From contig MPOS01000033.1 in the NCBI GenBank assembly GCA_001896555.1, forward strand, positions 48,648 through 112,647: DNA of 64,000 nucleotides, written 5' to 3'. Shown here one piece after another: positions 18,352 to 27,378 of this stretch. The stretch's first letter is position 1. Each line of letters opens with the position of its first letter. The stretch is from Candidatus Phosphitivorax anaerolimi (GTDB taxonomy: Bacteria > Desulfobacterota > Desulfomonilia > UBA1062). The notes under the pieces are model-generated. The model did not search any database and had not been told where the DNA came from. It saw nothing but the letters and a program-made list of their open reading frames with translations. The position numbers were made by a program, and so were the translations under genes.

Positions 18352-19068
18352 ATGAAGAGATTTCTCGTTTCCGGAGGGATCTTGGCCTTTTCTGCTTTCG
18401 TTCTTTTTCCGCTCACCGTTCTCTGCGCACCCAGGGCCGAAATGCTCAACCCGGTGTTCGACGCAGGAGAGATCCCTCAGGGCAAGGACCTTGTCCACGA
18501 GTTTCTCCTGAAGAATGCCGGAGACGAACCCCTGGTGTTCAAGGCAAGGCCGTGCTGAGGGGTCGATATCTCTGCCCCGGGAGGGCGGACCATAGAACCG
18601 GGCAAGGTGGGGAAGATCGAGGTGAAAATATCCACCGGGTCATATACGAATGAGATTCTCAAGAACATCAGGGTGGAGACCAACGATCCTGAGGCGGACC
18701 TCGTCACCTTCACCCTGAAGGCACAGGTCGTGGAGATACTCAAGGTGACCCCCCGCCTGGTGAACTTCGGGAAGATACCGCAGAACGATACCTCAGTCCG
18801 GGAGATTGTGTGCGAGAATAAGGGGGAGGGACCGGTCAGGATTTTGTCGATCGAGGCAAAGCCTCCCACCCTGCTCTCCCTTAGGGAACAGGAGCCGTTC
18901 GTGTTGAATCCCGGCCAGAGCAGGAAGATTGCGGTGAAGCTGTCAAGCGGGTCGTCCGAAGGATACGTTCACGGATACGTGAGGTTCACGACCGACCTTG
19001 AGTTTCTCCCAGAAAAGGTCGTCCGAGTCCGGGCCGATGTAAAGAAGCAGCAAGACACCGGCCAGTGA
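18352..19068 (+). CDS. DUF1573 (ASH-like) exported protein with probable selenocysteine at an in-frame TGA
   Basis: 238-aa protein if the TGA at 18556-18558 is read through. Start ATG 18352 has GGAGG at a spacing of 7. A signal peptide covers residues 1-24 or so (cut after VLCA), so the protein is periplasmic. The DUF1573 domain follows: VFDAGEIPQGKDLVHEFLLK, GDEPLVFKARPC, then the TGA as codon 69, then GVDISAPGGRTIEPGKVGKI in the same frame, then a second Ig-like repeat (LVNFGKIPQNDTSVREI). In ordinary DUF1573 proteins a conserved Cys (of a CGC motif) sits at the TGA position. The frame, codon use and conservation continue unbroken on both sides, so Sec is far more likely than a nonsense mutation. 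murJ follows 34 bases downstream. Confidence 0.82.
18561..18591 (+). promoter_or_regulatory. Candidate bacterial SECIS element
   Basis: Directly after the TGA (18556-18558) the RNA can form a stem of TCTGCCC (18571-18577) with GGGCGGA (18583-18589), seven pairs including one G-T wobble, capped by the five-base loop CGGGA. Alternatively, lower pairs GGTC/GACC (18561-18564 with 18588-18591) can form. The loop starts 20 bases after the TGA and has G at its second and third positions, both within the usual range for bacterial SECIS hairpins. Confidence 0.65.
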
Positions 19069-19102
19069 CCCGGGAAGAAATAGGCGAGCGTCCGGCGGGC
19101 CC

Positions 19103-20629
19103 ATGAAGAAGAGCACGAAGCGAAAGATCGCCGCGGTTGGAGGGCTTACCGGAATCAGCCGCATCCTGGGCTTTGTCCGGGACATGGTGATGGCGTGGCT
19201 CCTGGGGGCGGGTCTGCTGGCGGATGCATTCATCGTGGCCTTCAGGATACCCAACCTTCTCCGCAGGTTCATGGCCGAGGGCGCTGTGAGTGTGGCCTTT
19301 GTTCCGGTGTTTGTGGAGTCCAAGGAAAAAGACGGCCTTCAGAAAGCCGTAGAGCTCACCCGCGGGGTGTTCACCCTGCTGTTTTTCTCCCTTGCCGGGC
19401 TGGTGATTCTGGGCGAGATCGTCGCACCCTTCATTGTAGCCCTCATCGCACCGGGTTTTCTCGACCAGGAGATCTTCGACGTGACGGTACACCTCACCCG
19501 GATCATGTTCCCCTTTATCCTGCTGATCGGCATCGGGGCGCTGCTCATGGGGGTGCTCAACTCCCTCGGGCATTTCTCTGCACCTGCGGGTGCGCCCATT
19601 CTCCTGAATGTGTTCATGATCGGGATGCCTGTGCTGTTCCATGTCGTGTATCCCGTGTTCTCCTCCCCGGCGGACGCCTTCGCCTGGGGGGTGATCCTGG
19701 GGGGAATCGCCCAGATCCTGCTGCAGATCGTGCCCTTAAGAAGGATGCGTGTGTCTGTTGGGTTCACGAGGAACATCTTCCACTCCCGGCTCAGGCAGGT
19801 GCTGAAGCTCATGGGGGTGGCGGCGGTCGGGGCCTCGGTGTACCAGCTCAATGTCTTCATCGGGACCCTGCTCGCATCCCTGCTCTCCACGGGCAGCGTA
19901 TCGTACCTCTACTATGCGAACCGCATCGTCGAGCTCCCGCTGGGACTCTTTGCCTTTGCCGTGAGCAACGTGATGCTCCCCTCGTTGAGCGCCGCGTACG
20001 CCCGGACCGATCACCAGGCCCTGCGCACACTCACCGGTGAGTCGATCGTCGCGGTCCTGCTCTTCACCATACCCGCGACCATCGGGATCATCGTACTCGC
20101 TGAGCCGATATTCGCCGTGCTCTTCATGCGGGGCGCCTTCGGTCCGGATGACGTGGCCGCCTCGGCGCAGGCCCTGCGCATGTATGCCCTCGGCCTGTGC
20201 GCGGTGGGGGTCTCGCGGGTTCTCACCCAGACCCTGTACGCCATGCAGCAGGCAAACCAGGTGGTGAGGACGGCCTGGATCTCGCTCGTGGTCAATGTTC
20301 TGCTCAGCGCGGCGCTCATGCCCTTCCTGAAACACGCGGGCATCGCGCTGGCGAGCAGCATCTCCGTGGCCGTGCAGATGGTCATGCTCTCCCGGATCCT
20401 CACCCGGCAGGGTATCACTCTGTCTTCGGAGGTATGGTCCCCCGTGGGGAAGATGGCCGGAGCCGTTGCGGCCATGGGAGCAGGCCTGTTCTGGTTCGTG
20501 CGTATGGAGTTCTGGACCGAGGGCCTGAACCTCATGAGCCTTTCCCTGCTCGCTTCCTCAATCGGGCTGGGGGCCGCCGTATACTTCGCCCTGCTGTGGA
20601 TCATGGGGATGCGCAATTTCGGCAGATGA
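19103..20629 (+). CDS. murJ: Lipid II flippase MurJ
   Basis: 508-aa polytopic inner-membrane protein, about 14 helices, of the MviN/MurJ family, which moves lipid II across the membrane for peptidoglycan synthesis. Characteristic N-terminus: TGISRILGFVRDMVMAWLLG, then DAFIVAFRIPNLLRRFMAEG and AFVPVF. Basic residues line the expected cavity helices (R in SRILGFVRD and RIPNLLRR). Full length. It is probably cotranscribed with the DUF1573 gene 34 bases upstream. Confidence 0.96.
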   Translation: MKKSTKRKIAAVGGLTGISRILGFVRDMVMAWLLGAGLLADAFIVAFRIPNLLRRFMAEGAVSVAFVPVFVESKEKDGLQKAVELTRGVFTLLFFSLAGLVILGEIVAPFIVALIAPGFLDQEIFDVTVHLTRIMFPFILLIGIGALLMGVLNSLGHFSAPAGAPILLNVFMIGMPVLFHVVYPVFSSPADAFAWGVILGGIAQILLQIVPLRRMRVSVGFTRNIFHSRLRQVLKLMGVAAVGASVYQLNVFIGTLLASLLSTGSVSYLYYANRIVELPLGLFAFAVSNVMLPSLSAAYARTDHQALRTLTGESIVAVLLFTIPATIGIIVLAEPIFAVLFMRGAFGPDDVAASAQALRMYALGLCAVGVSRVLTQTLYAMQQANQVVRTAWISLVVNVLLSAALMPFLKHAGIALASSISVAVQMVMLSRILTRQGITLSSEVWSPVGKMAGAVAAMGAGLFWFVRMEFWTEGLNLMSLSLLASSIGLGAAVYFALLWIMGMRNFGR

Positions 20630-20869
20630 TCTTAAAAAGCAATACCCGCCTTTATGAGGGGATTCCCGATCTGTACGCAAAGGGCTCCCGGATCAGTATG
20701 AAATTTCTTTCTTATAAAAAGTAACAAAAGTTCTTTCCCGGAGAACAGCTGTTTTTGCAGATATGGTACACAGCCATATAACTGTTCGTTATATCGGGAT
20801 ATTTCAGGGTGGTGACCAGTGGCATTATGTTTGCTTGATGATCGGAATTAACAATTGGGTAGGGCAGCC
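20630..20869. other. Intergenic region after murJ
   Basis: AT-richer stretch between murJ and the short ORF below. No terminator with a T-tract is obvious. It should contain the promoter for the signalling gene at 21045. Confidence 0.35.
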
Positions 20870-20998
20870 GTGAGATTGACGCGACGAGAAATACTTGAGC
20901 AGCTGGGAAGACTCGGTGTTCGGGGGCTCTCTGAATTGAAAAAGGCATGCAGGGAGTTTGAGACCTTCTGGGAATGCACATTGCAATGTATGAAGTAA
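20870..20998 (+). CDS. Small hypothetical protein, 42 aa
   Basis: A 43-codon frame from GTG 20870 to TAA 20998 encodes MRLTRREILEQLGRLGV followed by RGLSELKKACREFETFWE and ending CTLQCMK. GGGTAGGG lies 6-13 bases upstream. The composition (charged amphipathic helices, good codon use) and the RREIL.EL.RLGV pattern look like a genuine short helical protein, of a kind I associate with short hypothetical proteins in Desulfobacterota genomes. Function unknown. It sits 47 bases before the GAF-GGDEF-HD-GYP gene. Confidence 0.5.
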   Translation: MRLTRREILEQLGRLGVRGLSELKKACREFETFWECTLQCMK

Positions 20999-21044
20999 TC
21001 ACTCTTGTTGATGAAATTACCCGATGGGGAGCTAACGGAGCATC

Positions 21045-22901
21045 ATGTGCAATGATAGACTGACCAGGTATGTTATCGATCAGACCTTGGAACTCTCCCC
21101 TGAGTTCATCAAGCAAAACGCCGAGGTTATCCCGCTGCTCTTCCAGGTGTCCCTTCTCTCCGAAGTGGATGTCCGCGTGGAGAAAATCTCCGATCTTTTC
21201 CTGAACTTCATCGAACATATCACCTCCTTTGATGCAGCGCTGGTGTACATATGGGCGCCGCAGAATGCATGGTTCTGCAAGGGGCTCCAGGGCGAGGTGC
21301 CCAAGAGCATCGAAAACGGCGATATCTTCACCTTCACCGTCAGGGACAGGGCAAAGCCTATTCTGATATCCGACGTGAGCGAGACCGGTCTGGGGGCACA
21401 CGAGCTGCCGATTATGTTCCAGTCCATGATCGCGCTGCCCATCTACAGAGACACGAAGATCATCGGCTGTCTTGAGCTGTTCCGCAAGACCGGACCCTGC
21501 TTCGATATGAACGACCTCGTGCTCATCAAGCATCTGCTCCTGGGCTCGGAGAATATCCTGCAGCAGGTGATCACCCCGGAAGCTGATTACGACGAGGTCC
21601 TGGATATCCGGACAGACGTGCCCCAGAAGCATGTTCTCCTGGATATCCTCAACCAGTACGAAGAGCTCTCCAAGCGCCTGAGCTTTCCGTTGAGCGTGGC
21701 GATCATGGAGATAGAGGACCGGGACAAGTTCGGCCTCTACCAGCATATCCCCGAGGGTGTGAGGATGCTCAAGAGTCTGCCGAAAATGATCCAGGACGGG
21801 CTGAGACGCTATGACAAGGTCATCCGGTATGAGGAGCTGAGCTTTTTCGTGATCCTTCCCGGGTGTTCGTCACAGGATGCCATCACGGCGCTGCACAATG
21901 CAACGCTCAATCTCGGGGCCGACCTTGCCAATAACATGACCATAGGCATCGCCACGCTGCCTGACGAGGCCCAGGATGCCAAGGGGTTGATCAACGTCGC
22001 CCACCAGGCCCTGTCGCACGCGAAGAAAAAGGGCATCCACATGGCGCGGTATTCCCAGACAGGGGCCATCAAGCAGACCAACATCTCGCTCGAGCTCAGG
22101 ATGAAGAAAATCATCAATTCCGGCCCTCATGTAGAGGTGCTCAACGACCTGCTGGACCTGCTCCGGATCCAGTGCCAGGCCGAAGACATTTCCATCCGGA
22201 ACGAGGCGCCCGGCTCCCCGGTGAACTGGCAGGGCTACGATTTGGGGTACATCTATCACCAGGGGCTCCCGGATGATATCTACGAGTGGATCGTCACCTA
22301 TATCACGCCCTCCTGGGCCGTGGCCCTGGGGCTCGATCCCGACATCCGCAACTGGTACCTCGGCCTGCTCACCACGGCATCCATCCTGAGCGATCTGAGG
22401 GCCGGATACCCCATGGGCTACTCCATCCGGGTGGCGGACCAGATGTTCACCCTGGCAAAAGAGATGGGCAAGGGCGAGGCCCAGGCGGCACAGTGGGCCA
22501 ACTCGGCACTGGCCGCCAATATCGGGTATCTCGGCATCCCCACCTCCATCTTCACCAAAGGGGAGATCACTCCCTTTGACAGGAAAAAGATCAGCGCCCA
22601 CACCTTTATCGGCACAAAGATCCTGCAAGACGTGACCGTGCTCAACTGCGACGCCGATCTCATCATGTATCATCACGAGAACATGGATGGGAGCGGATAT
22701 CCCAGAGGACTCAAAGGGGACGACATTCCGCTGAGTGCGCGGGCCATGCGGGTTATCGACACCTATAACGCCATAACCACCCCGCGGCTCTACCGGTTCC
22801 AGCTGAACCATCAGGAGGCGTTGCGGGAGCTGTGCGCCATGTCGGGAAAGACCCTGGACCCGGACATCGCGTCTCTGTTTGTGGACATTATCGGTTTTTG
22901 A
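21045..22901 (+). CDS. GAF - degenerate GGDEF - degenerate HD-GYP protein
   Basis: 618-aa cytoplasmic signalling protein. A GAF-like domain covers about 35-175, a GGDEF-fold domain about 195-340, and an HD-GYP domain about 430-615. The GGDEF active-site loop is RYEEL (261-265), so cyclase activity is not expected. In the last domain the GYP part is intact (HHENMDGSGYPRG, about 543-555), but the HD dyad is gone: the usual HDIGK is ANIGY (491-495), and the upstream His is Tyr (GYSIRVA). It is probably a catalytically dead receptor or scaffold. Its 3' end overlaps the convergent response-regulator gene by 14 bases. Confidence 0.85.
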   Translation: MCNDRLTRYVIDQTLELSPEFIKQNAEVIPLLFQVSLLSEVDVRVEKISDLFLNFIEHITSFDAALVYIWAPQNAWFCKGLQGEVPKSIENGDIFTFTVRDRAKPILISDVSETGLGAHELPIMFQSMIALPIYRDTKIIGCLELFRKTGPCFDMNDLVLIKHLLLGSENILQQVITPEADYDEVLDIRTDVPQKHVLLDILNQYEELSKRLSFPLSVAIMEIEDRDKFGLYQHIPEGVRMLKSLPKMIQDGLRRYDKVIRYEELSFFVILPGCSSQDAITALHNATLNLGADLANNMTIGIATLPDEAQDAKGLINVAHQALSHAKKKGIHMARYSQTGAIKQTNISLELRMKKIINSGPHVEVLNDLLDLLRIQCQAEDISIRNEAPGSPVNWQGYDLGYIYHQGLPDDIYEWIVTYITPSWAVALGLDPDIRNWYLGLLTTASILSDLRAGYPMGYSIRVADQMFTLAKEMGKGEAQAAQWANSALAANIGYLGIPTSIFTKGEITPFDRKKISAHTFIGTKILQDVTVLNCDADLIMYHHENMDGSGYPRGLKGDDIPLSARAMRVIDTYNAITTPRLYRFQLNHQEALRELCAMSGKTLDPDIASLFVDIIGF

Positions 22902-24261
22902 TCCACCGGGGGTGGGTGATTCCGTATTTCCGGATCTTGTAGTGAATCACCCTCTTGCTGATCCCGAGTGTCTCGGCTGCGTCTTTCTGGATCCAGTCAT
23001 TTTTCCTGAGCGCATCCAGGATGATTTCCTTTTCATTGAGTGCCAGAGATGAGAGACCGCCATTGCCCCCGCTCTCCTTTGCCATCCGGGGCTCGCCGCT
23101 CTGAATCGAGATGTCGCCGGTCCGGATGACGCTGCCGTCCGAGAGCAGGACCGCCCGCTCGATGCAGTTGCGTATTTCCCGGACATTTCCCGGCCAGTCG
23201 TAGGACTTGAGCAGATCAAAGGCAGCCAGGTCGATGTCCATCTCCGGCTTGTTGAACTCTAGCGAATATTTCTTGATGAAATACCGGACCAGGGGCTCGA
23301 TGTCTTCCTTGCGCTCCCGGATAGGAGGGATGAAGATGTTGACCACGTTGATCCGGTAGTAGAGATCCTCCCGGAATTTCCCATCCTGGACCATCTTATA
23401 GAGATCCTGGTTCGTCGCCGCGATGACCCGCACGTCCACCTTGATGGTGCGCTCCCCGCCTACGCGCTCGAACTCCCTTTCTTCGAGAACCCTGAGGATC
23501 TTCGACTGCAGCGACATGTCCATGTCCCCGATCTCATCGAGGAAGATGGTCCCCATATTGGCCTGCTCGAACCGGCCTGTCCTGAGCTTCACCGCCCCGG
23601 TAAAGGCGCCCCTCTCATGGCCGAAGAGCTCGCTTTCCAGGATGTTCTGGGGAAGCGCGGCACAGTTGACCTGAACGAAATTGTTGTCCGCGCGGTTGGA
23701 GTTGTGGTGGATGGCCCCTGCAATGAGTCCCTTGCCCACCCCGGTCTCGCCGGTGAGCAGGAGGGTCGAGTCGGCCTTTGCCACTTTTTCCGCCATATGT
23801 AAGACCTTCTTCAGCGAGGGGCTGACCCCGATGATGTCCGATGTGCGGTAGATGATGTTTTCCTGGGCGTGTCTGAGATAGTCGATCTCATTCTTCATCC
23901 GTTTGAGCGCCAGGGCGTCATCCACCTTCTGAACGATCTCGTGCAGACCAAAGGGCTTCTGTATGAAGTCATGGGCCCCGTTCTTCATGGCTACCACAGC
24001 GGTATCCACCGATGCGTAGCCCGTCATGACGATGACAATGGTGGACTGGTTGGCCCCCTTGATCTTCTTGAGCAGCTCCAGACCGTCCATTCCCGGCAGC
24101 TTGAGATCGGTTATGATAAGGTCGTAGATGTACTTGTTGATGCGTGCCATCGCGGCCTCGGCGCTCTCCACGAGTTCTGAGACATGGTTATGCTTCTTCA
24201 GTTCCTGAAAGAGGATCTGGCCGAGGTTGATGTCGTCTTCGACTATGAGTATGTGTGCCAT
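22888..24261 (-). CDS. NtrC-family sigma-54-dependent response regulator
   Basis: 457-aa activator. Receiver domain 1-120 with D52; AAA+ domain with Walker A GETGVGKG (171-178) and a canonical GAFTGA loop (218-223); and C-terminal Fis-type HTH (DAAETLGISKRVIHYKIRKYG). ATG 24261 gives the standard receiver start MAHILIVEDD; ATG 24276 is an alternative. No kinase gene is adjacent, so it is an orphan regulator here. It is convergent with the degenerate HD-GYP gene, overlapping by 14 bases. Confidence 0.94.
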   Translation of the reverse strand: MAHILIVEDDINLGQILFQELKKHNHVSELVESAEAAMARINKYIYDLIITDLKLPGMDGLELLKKIKGANQSTIVIVMTGYASVDTAVVAMKNGAHDFIQKPFGLHEIVQKVDDALALKRMKNEIDYLRHAQENIIYRTSDIIGVSPSLKKVLHMAEKVAKADSTLLLTGETGVGKGLIAGAIHHNSNRADNNFVQVNCAALPQNILESELFGHERGAFTGAVKLRTGRFEQANMGTIFLDEIGDMDMSLQSKILRVLEEREFERVGGERTIKVDVRVIAATNQDLYKMVQDGKFREDLYYRINVVNIFIPPIRERKEDIEPLVRYFIKKYSLEFNKPEMDIDLAAFDLLKSYDWPGNVREIRNCIERAVLLSDGSVIRTGDISIQSGEPRMAKESGGNGGLSSLALNEKEIILDALRKNDWIQKDAAETLGISKRVIHYKIRKYGITHPRWIKNR

Positions 24262-24466
24262 ATCAAGTGTTTCCATCGGAACATCGAATGCAAAACTTTA
24301 TCCCGGTGGTTTTTCAGGAGGCTTTGAAAAGGCCGGCCGTGCTCATTCCCTTAAAAAGGGATGGCTGTTGACCATTTCCGCCGGGTATACTATTGATGTA
24401 TCAGTAAATCGGCCTTGAACAAGCAGAGAGTGGGGTGTTTTTCAGCACTTCCATTCTGGAGGGGAT

Positions 24467-25090
24467 ATGATAGTGCATACCGTGGTGGTGACCGAGTTCA
24501 TGACCAATTGTTACATCGTGGCCGATGAGAACACGAAGGAAGCGGTGGTCATCGATCCCGGGGGAGACGGCCGGAAGATTTTGCAGCAAATCGAGAATAT
24601 GGGCGTGAATGTAAAGACGGTGGTGGGCACCCACGCCCATGTAGACCATATCGGAGCCTTAAAGGATATCAAGGATGCCCTGGGGGTCGAGATCATGCTC
24701 CATCAGGCAGAGCTGCCGGTCCTCAAGACCGCATCGCGCATGGCAAGGCTTTTCGGTGTCAGCATCGACGAACCGCCCGAGCCGGACCGCTTTCTGGCGG
24801 AAGGAGACGAGATCGCCTGCGGGAACATCACCCTGAAGGCGATCGAAACCCCGGGCCACTCTCCCGGCGGGATCTCGCTGCTCACCTCGGACGGGAAGAC
24901 CTGCTTCGTGGGCGATGCCCTCTTCGCAGGCTCCATCGGGAGGACGGATCTGCCGGGGGGCGATTATCACACCCTCATCACATCCATCAAGACCAAGCTC
25001 ATTCCCCTGGGCGATGACGTGAAGGTCTTCACGGGGCACGGACCTTCCACCACCATGGGGGTCGAGCGCAGATACAACCCATTCCTGTAA
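24467..25090 (+). CDS. MBL-fold metallo-hydrolase, glyoxalase II-like
   Basis: 207-aa metallo-beta-lactamase-fold hydrolase of the small YcbL/glyoxalase II-like type. The metal motif THAHVDH is at residues 55-61, with further ligands in ETPGHSPGG, VGDALFAGSIGRTD and GHGPST. Probably a thioester or persulfide hydrolase with two metal ions; the exact substrate cannot be read from sequence. GGAGGGG lies just before ATG 24467. It is the first gene of a plus-strand run, 10 bases before the lipoprotein gene. Confidence 0.9.
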   Translation: MIVHTVVVTEFMTNCYIVADENTKEAVVIDPGGDGRKILQQIENMGVNVKTVVGTHAHVDHIGALKDIKDALGVEIMLHQAELPVLKTASRMARLFGVSIDEPPEPDRFLAEGDEIACGNITLKAIETPGHSPGGISLLTSDGKTCFVGDALFAGSIGRTDLPGGDYHTLITSIKTKLIPLGDDVKVFTGHGPSTTMGVERRYNPFL

Positions 25091-25100
25091 GGGAGGAGCA

Positions 25101-25526
25101 ATGAAGAAGCTATACGTGGTCATGACGGTCCTCGCACTCGGATTTCTCGTGCTGCCGGGCTGTGCGAGGATACAGGAGACGTTTTCCGGCTCCCCCGCCT
25201 CTCAGGAGGCCCGGCCGGTACCCCGGTATCTCGATTTCAGCGACATCCTCCTTCCGGGTGAGCTGAACAAGGTCGTCCAAGAGAGCTACATCACCAACGG
25301 GCACGGCCGCCTCGTACTTTCAGGCAGGCTTCAGGGCGAATCGCTCGCCCAGTACTTCATGACCTCCATGTATTCCGACGGGTGGACCACGCTGAACCAG
25401 TACAAGTATCAGGGAGCGATCAAGCTCTTCTTCAAGAAAAGCGAGAGGATCGCATCCATACTCATAACCGAGAATCCTCTCGGGACACGGGTGGAGATAT
25501 GGGCGGTACCCCTGGGGAAGATCTAG
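25101..25526 (+). CDS. Small lipoprotein of unknown function
   Basis: 141-aa lipoprotein: signal peptide ending in the lipobox LPGC (C21), followed by Ala, so sorting to the outer membrane is likely. The rest is a compact alpha/beta domain (YLDFSDILLPGELNKVVQES, then LAQYFMTSMYSDGW and a final strand TRVEIWAVPLGKI). I recognise it only as a type found in Desulfobacterota. AGGGAGGAG precedes the start. Its last 28 bases overlap coaBC. Confidence 0.8.
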   Translation: MKKLYVVMTVLALGFLVLPGCARIQETFSGSPASQEARPVPRYLDFSDILLPGELNKVVQESYITNGHGRLVLSGRLQGESLAQYFMTSMYSDGWTTLNQYKYQGAIKLFFKKSERIASILITENPLGTRVEIWAVPLGKI

Positions 25527-26713
25527 CCGGAAAGCAGGTCGTATACGGCATCACCGGAGGCATCGCGGCCTATAAGGCCCCCCTGATCGTCAGGGGGCTC
25601 AAGTCTCTGGGGATAGACGTGCGGGTGGTCATGACCGATGCGGCTCAATATTTCGTGACCCCTACCACCCTCCAGACCCTCTCCGGCCGCCCCGTCTATA
25701 CGGAGCTCTTTCCCGAAACGCCGCCCGGGTCCTTCGAGGTGGAGCACATTGCGCTCGCCGATAGGGCCGACCTTCTGCTCATTGCACCCGCCACTGCGGA
25801 CTTCATCGCCAAGATGGCCCGCGGCATCGCAGATGACCTGCTTTCGTGCATTGTCCTGGCAACCAAGGCCCCCGTTCTGGTCTGCCCGTCGATGAACGTG
25901 AACATGTACCTGCATCCCGCCACCAGGGAGAATCTGGATATTCTGCAAAAAAGGGGTGTTTCTATCCTCGAACCCGCCAGCGGCGAGCTCGCGTGCGGTT
26001 GGGAAGGGACGGGACGCCTGCCCGAACCAGAGCGGATCGTGGCGGAGTCCAAGAAGATCCTCTACCAGAAGGACCTTGCCGGTATTTCGATGCTCGTGAC
26101 CTGCGGGCCTACCTGCGAGGATATCGATCCGGTCAGGTTCATCACCAACCGCTCCACCGGGAAGATGGGGGCGGCTCTGGTGGAGGCCGCCGGTTTGAGG
26201 GGGGCGCGGATAAAGGTGATCAGCGGTCCCGTAAACAGGGAGTACGCCCCGTGGGCGGACGTCATCATGGTGCGTTCCGCAGAGCAGATGCTCGATGCGG
26301 TGAAAGACAACCTGAGCGCCGCCGATGTGCTCGTCATGGCGGCCGCGGTCGCCGACTACGTGCCCGAGACCTACCGCACCTCCAAGATCAAGAAGGGAGA
26401 CAAGCTCACCTCGCTGGCGCTCAAATCCAGCCCGGATATCCTCTCGACCATCAGGCCCATGAAAGGCGACAAGTTTTTCGTGGGATTCGCCGCCGAGACG
26501 AACAACCTCTCCGACTCGGCCCGGAAGAAGCTCGTGAGCAAGGGTCTGGACATGATCGTAGCCAACCGGGTGGGAGGGCCGGGAACCGGCTTCGGCTCCG
26601 ATACCAACAGCGGTCTGATCCTCACTGAAGCCGGGGTGCTGGACCATTTCGAACAGGTCGAAAAAGAGGTGCTTGCACACAGGATACTCGACTTTATCAG
26701 GGAACGGGTGTGA
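25499..26713 (+). CDS. coaBC: Bifunctional phosphopantothenoylcysteine decarboxylase / phosphopantothenate-cysteine ligase
   Basis: 404-aa CoA-biosynthesis enzyme. CoaC half (about 1-190): VVYGITGGIAAYKAP for FMN binding, and PSMNVNMYLHP, which fits the PXMNXXMW active-site motif. CoaB half: TCGPTCEDIDPVRFITNRST and KMGAALVEAA. The frame is open upstream to 25382, but ATG 25499 with GGTGGAG just before it gives the correct N-terminus (MGGTPGEDLAGKQ). It starts inside the lipoprotein gene, and its TGA overlaps the next gene as GTGA. Confidence 0.95.
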   Translation: MGGTPGEDLAGKQVVYGITGGIAAYKAPLIVRGLKSLGIDVRVVMTDAAQYFVTPTTLQTLSGRPVYTELFPETPPGSFEVEHIALADRADLLLIAPATADFIAKMARGIADDLLSCIVLATKAPVLVCPSMNVNMYLHPATRENLDILQKRGVSILEPASGELACGWEGTGRLPEPERIVAESKKILYQKDLAGISMLVTCGPTCEDIDPVRFITNRSTGKMGAALVEAAGLRGARIKVISGPVNREYAPWADVIMVRSAEQMLDAVKDNLSAADVLVMAAAVADYVPETYRTSKIKKGDKLTSLALKSSPDILSTIRPMKGDKFFVGFAAETNNLSDSARKKLVSKGLDMIVANRVGGPGTGFGSDTNSGLILTEAGVLDHFEQVEKEVLAHRILDFIRERV

Positions 26714-27378
26714 TCGGGAATATCGTTCAGCTGCTCTGTGAGGAAGCCCGGTGGTCGGGGAGGTTCATGATCCTCCCCCGCGAGGTGGCGGGTATGCCGA
26801 AAGAGATGTCGAAGAAAGAGGCCCTGGAAGAAATCCGCGAGCGGCTGGAAAAATGCAGATGCTGCACGCTGTGCGATACCGCCCGGAACATCGTTTTCGG
26901 CGAGGGTGATCCGGATGCGGACATCATGTTCATCGGCGAGGCGCCGGGCGCCATGGAGGACAAGACCGGCAGGCCGTTCGTGGGCCCTGCGGGAAGGCTG
27001 CTCACCGACATCATCGAAAAGGGCATGGGGCTCAAGCGAAGTGACGTGTACATCGCCAATATCGCCAAGTGCAGGCCGCCCGAAAACCGCGACCCGCTTC
27101 CCGAAGAGATAGCACAGTGCATCGGCTTTCTCGAAGAACAGATTGAGGTCATCAGGCCAAAGGTCATCATCGCCCTCGGCAAGATCGCCGCACAGACACT
27201 CCTGAACACCGACGCCCCGATCACCTCGGTGAGGGGGAAGTTTCACGAGTACCGCGGGATCAAGGTGATGCCCACCTTTCATCCCAGTTATCTGCTCCAT
27301 AATCCTGCAAAGAAGAGGGAGGTATGGGAAGACATCAAACAAGTGATGAAGCTTCTCGGCATGCCGCTGCCCGGATAG
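26710..27378 (+). CDS. Type 4 uracil-DNA glycosylase with [4Fe-4S] cluster
   Basis: 222-aa family 4 uracil-DNA glycosylase removing uracil from deaminated DNA. Cluster Cys pattern: CRCCTLC at about 49-55, with further Cys in AKCRPPENR and EEIAQC. Active-site motifs [20 protein letters not shown] and HPSYLL are present. The start is GTG 26710, overlapping the coaBC stop (GTGA). The first 30 residues are extra relative to many homologues, so an internal start at Met20 or Met29 is possible. Confidence 0.93.
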   Translation: MIGNIVQLLCEEARWSGRFMILPREVAGMPKEMSKKEALEEIRERLEKCRCCTLCDTARNIVFGEGDPDADIMFIGEAPGAMEDKTGRPFVGPAGRLLTDIIEKGMGLKRSDVYIANIAKCRPPENRDPLPEEIAQCIGFLEEQIEVIRPKVIIALGKIAAQTLLNTDAPITSVRGKFHEYRGIKVMPTFHPSYLLHNPAKKREVWEDIKQVMKLLGMPLPG

